Below are positions 41,400 to 50,139 of a stretch of DNA of 64,000 nucleotides, piece after piece. The DNA lies in contig VXOG01000114.1 in the NCBI GenBank assembly GCA_009840165.1, positions 40,430 through 104,429 on the forward strand. The letters run 5' to 3'. The DNA is from Chloroflexota bacterium. GTDB lineage: Bacteria > Chloroflexota > Dehalococcoidia > Lucifugimonadales > UBA3495. The notes below the pieces were generated by a model. It did no database searches and was not told the DNA's origin. It saw only the letters and a list, made by a program, of their open reading frames with translations. Each line of letters opens with the position of its first letter. The first letter of the stretch is position 1. The translations under genes were made by a program, and so were the position numbers.

Positions 41400-42473
41400 A
41401 TGCCTGAGCATTATCGAGATACCATCCTCCGGCTGATCCAAACGACGCCGTTCGACATCGACACTGACTTGCAGGTCGGTGGCCGAATGCCAACGTTGGC
41501 TAACTCGGAGTTTCTCACCAATAAAGAACAGGGGGATTGGGCTGAGCAGATTGCGCTTGCCGCCATCAACGAATCCTCAAATGAATACCGTGCGGTAAAG
41601 TACGGCAGGGACGACAGCCTATCGGCCGGAGATCCTGGGTTTCGCGAATTCTACGAAGCGTACCAAGAGGAATTGAACACCATCGGCAAAAAACCGGACC
41701 TGTTGATTTACAGACGTTCGGAACTCCCCGGGAACGGCGCATACGATTTGGAAGACGTCGCGTTTATCGAGCGAGCGGTAGCAGCCATTGAAGTCCGGTC
41801 AAGCAGTTTCCTGGCAGACCGCTACTCTTTGTTCATGGACACCCGGACGCGGAATGCTGAAAGAGAATGCGAACGAATCCGTACCCGCCTCCTTGAAGAA
41901 CCCTATGCTGCGCTATTGTCTCAAAGAAGGCACCAACTGTACGAGATGGTCCGCACTGCCACGGTCGAAACATTTCGAGAGTTGAGTTTCAATCGCCCGA
42001 ACTGGTCATCCTCCCCGGAATTGCGGCAACTCACCGATTTGCTCAGAGACCTCAAAGAGCAAATGAAAATTTTGCAGACGAGAAACTACCTAAGTATCAC
42101 TCCGAAGTTGGAAGACTTGGCCTTGGTGAACCGTTGGATTCAAACGTTTGGAGTACGGCATTACTATATGCAAGTGTTTTTCGACAAAGCGTATGTCATA
42201 CCATTTGGTCAAATCCTGGAAATCGTGTCTGATTCCGACAACGAAGGTCCTATGTTCTCGGTTGAGCGCGATACGAAGAACCAGGGCAAAACCACGATTA
42301 AGGTCGACGTTCAGGTTGGAAAGGAAATTTTGGGGCGCATCGACCTGCCTCAACACAGGTCTGCAATGAAAGAACTGGAGCGCGGTCGCTTGCTGTTTTA
42401 CGTCACGTTTCAAGGAGGAAGGGGTTATCTTGACCAATCCGTTTTTCTGGACGAAGTCGTCAACGCCGGATAG
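41400..42473 (+). CDS. AccI-family type II restriction endonuclease
   Basis: A 357-residue protein that I recognise as an AccI-type restriction enzyme: TTPFDIDTDLQVGGRMPTLANSEFLTNKEQGDWAEQ at the start, PDLLIYRRSEL with the PD element, and AAIEVRSSSFLADRY with the catalytic E-x-R/K strand. AccI cuts GT(A/C)(T/G)AC; specificity of this copy is inferred only. The ATG at 41400 begins the family-like sequence, the longer frame adds 22 unrelated residues. The partner methyltransferase overlaps its last 44 bases. Confidence 0.82.
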   Translation: MPEHYRDTILRLIQTTPFDIDTDLQVGGRMPTLANSEFLTNKEQGDWAEQIALAAINESSNEYRAVKYGRDDSLSAGDPGFREFYEAYQEELNTIGKKPDLLIYRRSELPGNGAYDLEDVAFIERAVAAIEVRSSSFLADRYSLFMDTRTRNAERECERIRTRLLEEPYAALLSQRRHQLYEMVRTATVETFRELSFNRPNWSSSPELRQLTDLLRDLKEQMKILQTRNYLSITPKLEDLALVNRWIQTFGVRHYYMQVFFDKAYVIPFGQILEIVSDSDNEGPMFSVERDTKNQGKTTIKVDVQVGKEILGRIDLPQHRSAMKELERGRLLFYVTFQGGRGYLDQSVFLDEVVNAG

Positions 42474-43983
42474 CCGTCGCTATTTGGCCGGAGTCGGAGA
42501 GGATCATCGCAAACGGTTTGGTCAATACTTTACCCATCAAGGCGTCGCCGAATTTATGGTGGACTGGGCCTTGGGGTCGGGATACCGGTCCCTTTATGAT
42601 CCTGGATTCGGATTGGGCGCTTTCCATACGTCAGCTGCCGATAAGGACTGCGCCGACTTCACCGGGAGCGAAGTCGATCCAATGGTCTTGGACTATTGGG
42701 AAAAGTCGACGGGCCATGATGCCACTTTCATTGCGCAGGAAGACTATTTGTTGTCATGGGGAAGGAAGCATACGAACATCGTTTGCAACCCCCCGTATAT
42801 GCGGTTTCAGAAATTCCTTAACCGTGATGTTGTGTTCGCCGCCTTCGCCAAAAACGCGGGCTTGCGACTCTCCGGTTACACCAATATCGCGTCGGCCTTC
42901 TTGCTGAAGTCCCTGTCAGAGTTGGACGGGAAAGGACGTTTGGCTTACATCATGCCACTGGAGTTCCTAAACACAGGATACGGTGAGTTGGTCAAAGCGA
43001 GGCTGATCCAGGACGGGCACCTGGCGGCGATAGTCAAGTTAGATTGCGAAAAAGAGCTTTTCCCTGACGCTATAACGTCGGTAGGGATCGTGCTGTACGA
43101 CGCCGCAGTACGTCATCAGTCAGTCAGTTTTTATTCCGTCAGCACGATTGAAGCCTTACGTACGCTCTTTGAGAGTGAGCCGATTGCGCGGGTGCCGTTG
43201 GAGGAACTGTCTCCCGGTTCCAAGTGGCTGCAACATTGGACGGCGAGCAACGGTCCATTGGACACCGGCGGTTTGATTCGGCTTGACAACTATGGGCGTT
43301 TCACCAGAGGCATTGCCACCGGAGCGAACAAGTTCTTTGTCCTGAGCGGGTCTGCCGCGAAAGCGGCGCAGCTTGACGTTTCCGAATATGTGCCGTGCTT
43401 GACCCGGAGCGCCCAGGTGAAACGAGCGGTATTTGCTTCGGCGGACTACGAACGCCTTTTGCGCGATGACGCTTCCGTGCTGTTGTTTTCCGTAGGAGCC
43501 AATCATTCGCCAGCGGCAGAAAGGTATATCAAGATTGGCGAAGCCAACGGTTACCACAAGCGCTTTCTGACGAAGAATCGCACGCCATGGTATAAAACCG
43601 AAATCAGAAGCCCAGCCCCAATACTGATGGGGGTTTTTTCAAGGGGTGGCTACAAAGTCATACGCAACCGAAGTGGCGCGGTCAACCTGTCATGTTTTCA
43701 CGGCTTTCACCCTAATATGAGTGGCCAACGCTACTTGGACCACCTGTTTCTGTATTGTGCATCCCAGCCCGGCAGGAAGGTAATGGCGTTGTCAGTGCGT
43801 AAATATGGCGACGCTCTGGATAAATTTGAGCCGAATGACTTGAACCATGCTCTTGTCCCGAGCGAAGCGGTCTTTGAAAGGCTTGGAAACTCCGCGGTCG
43901 AGCACGCGATCAGGTATGTTGAAGCAAATGATTGTGTGCCCGATTACATAAACGATTTTTTTGGTGAAATTGTGAACACATGA
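42430..43983 (+). CDS. N6-adenine DNA methyltransferase of the AccI-like system
   Basis: A 517-residue gamma-type methyltransferase. RKRFGQYFTHQGVAEFMVDWAL is motif X, SLYDPGFGLGAFHTSA motif I (Gly-rich loop slightly unusual), IVCNPPYMRFQKF motif IV with NPPY. The C-terminal half is the recognition domain. It begins with TTG at 42430, placed by AAGGAGG a few bases earlier and by overlap with the endonuclease gene; no ATG is suitably placed. Overlap in this order gives endonuclease first, so methylation relies on translational coupling. Confidence 0.85.
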   Translation: MTNPFFWTKSSTPDSRRYLAGVGEDHRKRFGQYFTHQGVAEFMVDWALGSGYRSLYDPGFGLGAFHTSAADKDCADFTGSEVDPMVLDYWEKSTGHDATFIAQEDYLLSWGRKHTNIVCNPPYMRFQKFLNRDVVFAAFAKNAGLRLSGYTNIASAFLLKSLSELDGKGRLAYIMPLEFLNTGYGELVKARLIQDGHLAAIVKLDCEKELFPDAITSVGIVLYDAAVRHQSVSFYSVSTIEALRTLFESEPIARVPLEELSPGSKWLQHWTASNGPLDTGGLIRLDNYGRFTRGIATGANKFFVLSGSAAKAAQLDVSEYVPCLTRSAQVKRAVFASADYERLLRDDASVLLFSVGANHSPAAERYIKIGEANGYHKRFLTKNRTPWYKTEIRSPAPILMGVFSRGGYKVIRNRSGAVNLSCFHGFHPNMSGQRYLDHLFLYCASQPGRKVMALSVRKYGDALDKFEPNDLNHALVPSEAVFERLGNSAVEHAIRYVEANDCVPDYINDFFGEIVNT

Positions 43984-44044
43984 GCAAGGGTTGTTAAGGG
44001 GCGGCAGCGAAGTAACGACTCCTAAACCTCCTCCCCCCGCCGCG

Positions 44045-44211
44045 CAGACGCTCAACCCCAGGGCCGGGCTGTATGCCCATACCATGCCGTCTTCTTCGCG
44101 ATTCACCGGCATGGTGACGTATTTATCGTTAACCAGCCGCTCCCAGGCCAGCGTATGCCCGTAGAGTTCGCCGCCGGTGGGGTGGTAGAGCCAGTCCTCG
44201 CCCGCCGTAAT
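44045..44211 (-). pseudogene. Uma2 gene remnant
   Basis: The minus-strand frame encodes GEDWLYHPTGGELYGHTLAW, then NREEDGMVWAYSPALGLSVC, which aligns with the C-terminal half of the Uma2 protein at 29737-30456 (EYWRFDETETGRYHGARLAG, GYSPVLNLHL). The catalytic half is absent and there is no start. Its upstream end runs into the amt2 regulatory array. Confidence 0.6.
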
Positions 44212-44260
44212 AACTTTGTAACATTTACGTCATTTATACGTAACACCGGAAAAATATCCT
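44207..44260 (+). promoter_or_regulatory. Four 11-bp-phased GTAAC boxes plus -10 element upstream of amt2
   Basis: GTAAT (44207), GTAAC (44218), GTCAT (44229) and GTAAC (44240) start exactly 11 bp apart. Ten bases after the last comes TATCCT (44255-44260), a plausible -10. The transporter starts 140 bp further on, leaving a long leader with GGATATTTTTCC-like dyad symmetry (AATATCC/GGATAAATT around 44254-44271). Confidence 0.72.
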
Positions 44261-44400
44261 TTCAGGATAAATTTCGGCGTCTTTGACTGACGGTCAAACA
44301 CTGTGCCGGCGGCACGGCCATCCGCTTACGGCGGACCGCGTGGCGGTGAGGCAGGAAAGGACGCATTGACGATCAATCAACGGCAGTGAGGAGCTGACAG

Positions 44401-45621
<1,221 letters not shown>

Positions 45622-45702
45622 ATGCGGGGCAGCCCGGCAGCAGCGGCGGCCAGCGTGTCCCTGATGGGCCGGGTGGTACAATTGCCAGCGACAAATGAAG
45701 GT

Positions 45703-45730
45703 GTGGGGGCGAATGATGATTCGCCCCTAC
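45703..45730. repeat. Palindrome of the GTAGGGGCGAA family inside a larger dyad
   Basis: Arms GTGGGGGCGAAT and ATTCGCCCCTAC around GATG. Outer arms TTGCCAGCG (about 45682) and CGCTGGCAA (about 45733) extend the fold. It lies between amt2 and hicB and may end the amt2 transcript. Confidence 0.75.
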
Positions 45731-45758
45731 GACGCTGGCAAACGGGAGGCAACGGACC

Positions 45759-46112
45759 ATGGCGAAGTACGAAGTAGTATTGGTCAAATACCCGGAGTTG
45801 GAACCCCCCGATAACCTATGGTGGACAGCTGTTTGTCTCGCCATGCGCGGTTGCGTGTCAGACGGCCAAACCCGGGAGGAGGCGCTGGCGATGATTGCCG
45901 ATGCGATGGCATCGTATCTGGAACCGGTACCGGGATGGAAGGTGGTGGTTTTTGATGATGAACAGGCTGAATATGAGAAACAAGTCGTTCTTGCCGAATG
46001 CCATGAAGAAGGCGGAATTACCGAGTTGCATTGGGTGGAGCCTAGGTTTATGACTGAAGCAGAGATGCGAGACAATCCCCGTTTCGCAGACCTTTACGAC
46101 CCGGTTGTCTGA
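45759..46112 (+). CDS. hicB: HicB-like antitoxin
   Basis: A 117-residue HicB-family protein. The start KYEVVLVKYPE and WTAVCLAMRGCVSDGQTREEALAMIADAMASYLE follow the RNase H-like HicB pattern (Y-x-V-x-x-PxxxGCxSdGdTxeEAlxnixEAIxxyL). A longer acidic tail (EYEKQVVLAECHEEGG) is unusual. Its TGA overlaps the HicA start by one base. Antitoxin first, toxin second is a recognised alternative order. Confidence 0.82.
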   Translation: MAKYEVVLVKYPELEPPDNLWWTAVCLAMRGCVSDGQTREEALAMIADAMASYLEPVPGWKVVVFDDEQAEYEKQVVLAECHEEGGITELHWVEPRFMTEAEMRDNPRFADLYDPVV

Positions 46113-46372
46113 TGCCGCCGTATTTTCGCAACTTGAGTGCAGCAGAGGTACTGTCGGCCTTTCTACGTTTGGGGTTCCGGCCAGTCGGCAGAGGACGCTC
46201 ACCTCATAATCGGTTACAGCACACGGGGTTTGGACTGACCGCACATATTCCTCGGCACCGAGGGACTTTGCCTATGGGCACGGTAACTAAAATGGTTCGC
46301 GACTCAGGGGTTAGCGACGACGAGTTCCGTATGGCTTTGGATGGCGAGATACCGGAACGATTCCGAATCTGA
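46112..46372 (+). CDS. hicA: HicA-like mRNA interferase toxin
   Basis: An 86-residue double-stranded-RNA-binding-type toxin. LSAAEVLSAFLRLGFRPVGRGRSPHNRL corresponds to the GF-x-x-x-R-x-x-G-S-H region (the catalytic His appears as SPHNR), and MGTVTKMVRDSGVSDDEF to the GTLrxilrxaGls-eeF end. The His is kept although the preceding Gly-Ser is Ser-Pro. It lies 16 bp before glutamine synthetase on the same strand. Confidence 0.8.
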   Translation: MPPYFRNLSAAEVLSAFLRLGFRPVGRGRSPHNRLQHTGFGLTAHIPRHRGTLPMGTVTKMVRDSGVSDDEFRMALDGEIPERFRI

Positions 46373-46388
46373 GTATCAGGAGAAACCC

Positions 46389-47729
46389 ATGCTAACCGAC
46401 CACCATGCCGCCGAGCGCGAGTATGTGCTGCGCAGCGCCCGCGACTTTGACGTCAAGTTCATCCGCCTCTGGTTCACCGACATATTGGGGAACCTGAAAG
46501 GGTTTGCCATCACGGTGGACGACCTGGAGGATGCCCTTGAATTAGGGGTGGGATTCGACGGCGCGGCCATCGACGGTTTCACCACCGACGAGGAGAGCGA
46601 CCTGCGCGCGTTCCCGGACCCGACCACGTTCTCGCTGCTACCCTGGCGGCCGCGGCAGAACTCGGTGGCGCGCATCTTCTGCGACATCCGCACGCCTCGG
46701 GGCGAGCCGTTCATTGGAGATCCACGCCACGTTCTGAAGCGTAACCTGGAGCGGCTGGCGAGCTTGGGTTACATCTACTACGTGGGGCCGGAGCTGGAGT
46801 ATTTCTACCTGCGCGATGCCGAATCCCTGGAACCCCTGGACACCTACGGCTACTACGACCAGCTTTCCAGCAACCCCGCCTCCGACCTGCGCCGCGATAC
46901 GGTGCTGAACCTGGCGGATATGGGCATCCCCGTAAAGTATTCGCACCACGAGGGCGCGCACAGCCAGCACGAGATAGACCTGCAATACACCGACGCGCTG
47001 ACCATGGCCGACAACGTGATGACCGCCCGCATGGTCATCAAGGAACTGGCGCAGCAGCAGGGCGTGTACGCATCCTTCATGCCCAAGCCGTTCCGCACCA
47101 AGAACGGCAGCGGGATGCACACTCATCAATCCCTGTTTCGTGGCAACGCCAACGCCTTCTACGACACGGACGACGACCTGCACCTGTCCGTAACCGGCAA
47201 GCGTTTCATCGCCGGGTTGCTGCGGCACTCCCCGGAGATAACACTGGTCACCAACCAGTGGGTGAATTCCTACAAGCGGCTGGTGCCGGGCTACGAGGCG
47301 CCCGTCCATGTGTCCTGGACCATGTCGAACCGGCTGGACCTGATCCGGGTGCCTTCCTACAAGACCGGCTATGAAACCTCGCTGAGGGTGGAGTACCGGG
47401 CGCCGGACCCGGCGTGCAACCCGTATCTGGCGTTCAGCGTGCTGCTCGCCGCCGGGCTCAGGGGAATTGAGGAAGAGTACCCACTGCCGTCGCCGGTGAC
47501 GTCCGACGTATCGCGGATGGCGCCCGAAGAACGCGACGCCCGGGGTATCTCACGACTGCCCACCAACCTGGGTGAAGCCATCGTCCTGGCGGAGGAAAGC
47601 GTCCTGCTACGCGAAACTCTCGGCGAGTTCGTGCACGAAACGCTGATTCGCAACAAGAAGAAGGAGTGGGAAGATTACAGTTCGGCAGTGACCGACTACG
47701 AAATCTCCCGCTATCTGCCCCTGTTATAA
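46389..47729 (+). CDS. glnA: Glutamine synthetase type I
   Basis: A 446-residue type I glutamine synthetase. VKFIRLWFTDILGNLKGFAI, FDGAAIDGF (substrate loop), SHHEGAHSQHEIDLQY (metal Glu/His), FMPKPFRTKNGSGMHTHQSL (glutamate and metal site) and YKTGYETSLRVEYRAPDPA are all present. The length and lack of the long C-terminal adenylylation segment fit GSI-alpha. It completes ammonium assimilation with the two Amt transporters, yet no phased GTAAC boxes precede it; it may be read from the hicBA promoter or its own. AGGAGA precedes the ATG at 46389. Confidence 0.95.
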   Translation: MLTDHHAAEREYVLRSARDFDVKFIRLWFTDILGNLKGFAITVDDLEDALELGVGFDGAAIDGFTTDEESDLRAFPDPTTFSLLPWRPRQNSVARIFCDIRTPRGEPFIGDPRHVLKRNLERLASLGYIYYVGPELEYFYLRDAESLEPLDTYGYYDQLSSNPASDLRRDTVLNLADMGIPVKYSHHEGAHSQHEIDLQYTDALTMADNVMTARMVIKELAQQQGVYASFMPKPFRTKNGSGMHTHQSLFRGNANAFYDTDDDLHLSVTGKRFIAGLLRHSPEITLVTNQWVNSYKRLVPGYEAPVHVSWTMSNRLDLIRVPSYKTGYETSLRVEYRAPDPACNPYLAFSVLLAAGLRGIEEEYPLPSPVTSDVSRMAPEERDARGISRLPTNLGEAIVLAEESVLLRETLGEFVHETLIRNKKKEWEDYSSAVTDYEISRYLPLL

Positions 47730-47787
47730 TTGCCGCGCTCATCTTCCAGCCGTGCAACGTCCCACTGGGCGAAAGGTGTGATTCGCA

Positions 47788-48597
47788 ATGCAGTTCTCAG
47801 GAAAACTGGTGATTATCGCCGCCCTGGCGGTAACGGTCCTGCTGGTTAGCAACATCATTGCCGTCAAACCGGTGTCGCTGTTCGAGTTGCCATTCAACTT
47901 CATCGGCAGCAACCTGTTCGTGGTGTCGGCTGCCATCATCTGCTTTCCCATCGGCTATATCATCAGCGACATTCTGACCGAGGTGTACGGGTTCCGGGTG
48001 GCGCGCGGCGTGATCTGGCTGGGCTTCGTGTGCAATCTGCTCATGGTGTTCCTGTTCTGGGCTGGTGATCTGATCCCCGGCGCGGTGTTCTGGTCCCACG
48101 ATCCGGTTACGATAACCGATGATGCCGGCAACGTGGTGGCGAACCTGCCCAGCGAGCACGCCTTTGAGGCAATCCTCGGCGCGACCGGCTGGATTCTGCT
48201 AGGCTCTTTTGTTGCATATATTGTGGGTGAGTTCACCAACGCGGTGGTCATGGTAATCCTGAAAAACCGCACCCAGGGCCGGATGCTGTGGCTGCGCACC
48301 ATATCGTCCACGGTGGTGGGACAGGGTATAGACTCGATACTGTTTTTCACCATCGCCTTCGGGGTCTCCGGGCTTTGGATCGGCCCGGACGGTTCTTGGC
48401 TGCCGGTGTTCAACGCGGCGGTGTGCGCCTGGATCGCCAAGTCGGTGTACGAAATCATCGCAACGCCGCTGACCTACCTGGTGGTGGGTTGGCTGAAGCG
48501 CACCGAGCGCATGGACGTGTACGACGCGCCCAGGTCCCTCAACCCCTTCGGCGTATTCGGAGACGCCCCCGCCGGCGCTTCGGTGAACCGGGCCTGA
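47788..48597 (+). CDS. yhhQ: Queuosine precursor transporter (YhhQ/VUT family)
   Basis: A 269-residue membrane protein of the VUT_1 family. VSNIIAVKPVSLF at the start, IICFPIGYIISDILTEVYGFRVARGVIW (characteristic P-x-x-Y-x-x-x-D-I-x-T-E-V-Y-G), SSTVVGQGIDSILFF and IIATPLTYLVVGWLKRTER are signatures. It imports queuosine precursors such as preQ0 or preQ1. A long periplasmic loop around residues 90-120 is slightly unusual. Confidence 0.9.
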   Translation: MQFSGKLVIIAALAVTVLLVSNIIAVKPVSLFELPFNFIGSNLFVVSAAIICFPIGYIISDILTEVYGFRVARGVIWLGFVCNLLMVFLFWAGDLIPGAVFWSHDPVTITDDAGNVVANLPSEHAFEAILGATGWILLGSFVAYIVGEFTNAVVMVILKNRTQGRMLWLRTISSTVVGQGIDSILFFTIAFGVSGLWIGPDGSWLPVFNAAVCAWIAKSVYEIIATPLTYLVVGWLKRTERMDVYDAPRSLNPFGVFGDAPAGASVNRA

Positions 48598-48616
48598 TAT
48601 TGAAACGGCGACGGCC

Positions 48617-48817
48617 ATGGCCGAACATGATCAACAGCCCGAAGGCTCACACGGCCACCAACATGATGAACGCCCGAACCTGCGGGCTTCGTTAGGTAAC
48701 CTGCGTGGTACCGGATTGTCCTGGCAGCAGGTTCTGGGACAGGTCGCCTCGAATTTTCGCATCAAGGTGACCACGCGCCAGAACTGCTGCGGCAACCTGG
48801 GTCAGCCCGGTTGTTGA
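48617..48817 (+). CDS. Small Cys-rich protein with CCGNxGxPGC ending
   Basis: A 66-residue protein: a His/Asp/Gln-rich start (HDQQPEGSHGHQHDERPN), a helix, then NFRIKVTTRQNCCGNLGQPGC at the C-terminus. I recall small proteins ending in CCGNxGEPGC recurring in Chloroflexota. Three Cys and the His-rich start could bind metal. It follows the queuosine transporter by 19 bp. Confidence 0.6.
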   Translation: MAEHDQQPEGSHGHQHDERPNLRASLGNLRGTGLSWQQVLGQVASNFRIKVTTRQNCCGNLGQPGC

Positions 48818-48942
48818 CGGCGCTAGCCCCGCGCCGGCGTGTCCGGTGAGTGGCCCGGCAACTGTGGGAAATTGGGCCCATAGTATGTGTTAGCATTGGG
48901 CTATCCATCCACCGCCGAACCCCACCCACAGGAGCAGGGCAG

Positions 48943-49650
48943 ATGCACGCTGAACAGCGCAGGGTAGCCGACGAGGGCCTTCACTACCTGGCGATTTTCC
49001 CCGACGATTACGATGCCGAGGCGATCTACCCACTGGTGGTAATGCTGCACGGATTCGGAGCCAACATGCAGGACCTGGCCGGGCTGGCTCCGTCCATCAA
49101 CCGCAAGGGCTACGTGTACGTGTGCCCCAACGCGCCCATACCCTTCGAGCTGGCGCCGGGGATGATCGGCTACGGATGGCATCCGCCGCGCGGCCAGGCC
49201 ACCGACGAGCATTTCGAGCAGGCCGAGGCATTTCTGGACGCTTTTTTCAACGAGGTGTTGGCCGAGTTTCGCTCCGGCGACGGTCGGGCGGTGCTGCTGG
49301 GGTTCTCCCAGGGCGGCGGAATGACCTACCGCATGGGCCTGGGCCGTCCGGATCGGTTCGCGGCGCTGGTGGCGCTGAGCGCGTCGCTGCCGGATCCAGA
49401 GGTGCTACGCCCACGGCTGCCAGACCACCGCGACCAGCCCGTATTCGTCGCCCACGGCCTGCACGACCAGATGGTCTCAATGGACAGCGCCAGGCGCACC
49501 CGCGAGTTCCTGGACTCAGAGAACTACAACCTGTCCTATCACGAGTACAACATGGGCCACGAGATACCAGTGGAAGTGCTGCGGGACATGGTGCCCTGGG
49601 TGGAAGCGATCCTGCCGCCGCTCGTGCCCGAAACCGACCGCATCTACTAG
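48943..49650 (+). CDS. Carboxylesterase/phospholipase-type alpha/beta hydrolase
   Basis: A 235-residue hydrolase. YPLVVMLHGFGANMQDL is the oxyanion region, VLLGFSQGGGMTYRM the nucleophile elbow (G-F-S-Q-G), VFVAHGLHDQMVSMDSAR supplies the Asp and YNMGHEIPVEVL the His. Matches the YpfH/carboxylesterase 2 family that hydrolyses short-chain esters. ATG at 48943 follows GGAGCAGG and is the natural domain start. Confidence 0.87.
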   Translation: MHAEQRRVADEGLHYLAIFPDDYDAEAIYPLVVMLHGFGANMQDLAGLAPSINRKGYVYVCPNAPIPFELAPGMIGYGWHPPRGQATDEHFEQAEAFLDAFFNEVLAEFRSGDGRAVLLGFSQGGGMTYRMGLGRPDRFAALVALSASLPDPEVLRPRLPDHRDQPVFVAHGLHDQMVSMDSARRTREFLDSENYNLSYHEYNMGHEIPVEVLRDMVPWVEAILPPLVPETDRIY

Positions 49651-49661
49651 GCTGACGGGAA

Positions 49662-49696
49662 TTTTACATCGATGAACAGGATGTACAGGATAGATG
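49662..49696. repeat. Left inverted repeat flanking the GxxExxY gene
   Basis: Starts TTTTACATCGATGAACAGG and continues to GATAGATG, including the ATG of the gene at 49694. Its reverse complement is at 50074-50107, identical over the first 22 bases. Confidence 0.85.
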
Positions 49697-50065
49697 CTGT
49701 ATTCGGATTTGACGCGGGCAGTAATAGGGTGCGCCTTTGACGTGCAGAACGAGCTCGGAAGCGGATTTTTGGAGTCCGTGTATGAAAAGGCAATGCTGGT
49801 CGCGCTTGAGAAAGCCGGGATATCGGCGCGATCTCAGGTGCCAATAGGCGTACATTTTAGAGGTCAACTGGTTGGCGATTTCTACGCCGACTTGCTGGTC
49901 GATGAGAAAGTCATAGTTGAACTGAAGGCAGTCGAGCGTCTTACGCCACAGCACAAGGCGCAAGTAATCAATTACCTCAACGCCACTGGCATACCGGTAG
50001 GATTGCTCATCAATTTCGGCAGTCCCAAAGTGGATTTCCAACGTTTCACCCGTTCCAAATCCTGA
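49694..50065 (+). CDS. GxxExxY family protein
   Basis: A 123-residue protein of the GxxExxY family. AVIGCAFDVQNELGSGFLESVYEKAM contains the naming motif (GSGFLESVY), and DFYADLLVDEKVIVELKAVERL has the D-x-x-V-x-x-x-x-V-x-E-x-K order of a PD-(D/E)XK nuclease. ALNYLxAxGxxxGLLINFG is the usual end. The gene fits exactly between near-perfect 34-bp inverted repeats; the start codon lies in the left repeat. Confidence 0.85.
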   Translation: MLYSDLTRAVIGCAFDVQNELGSGFLESVYEKAMLVALEKAGISARSQVPIGVHFRGQLVGDFYADLLVDEKVIVELKAVERLTPQHKAQVINYLNATGIPVGLLINFGSPKVDFQRFTRSKS

Positions 50066-50073
50066 ACAAAATC

Positions 50074-50107
50074 CATCATCCTGTCCATCCTGTTCATCGA
50101 TGTAAAA
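50074..50107. repeat. Right inverted repeat flanking the GxxExxY gene
   Basis: Starts CATCATCCTGTCCATCCTG and ends ATCGATGTAAAA. It is the inverse of 49662-49696 with one mismatch and a one-base indel in the inner part. Confidence 0.85.
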
Positions 50108-50139
50108 TTAAAGCTCAAAACCTTGGGGGTGATACTGCT

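Noticed and set aside
46273..46300. Possible GTAAC box just before glnA (GGTAACTAAAAT)
   Set aside because: It is a single box inside the hicA coding region with no partners at 11-bp phase.
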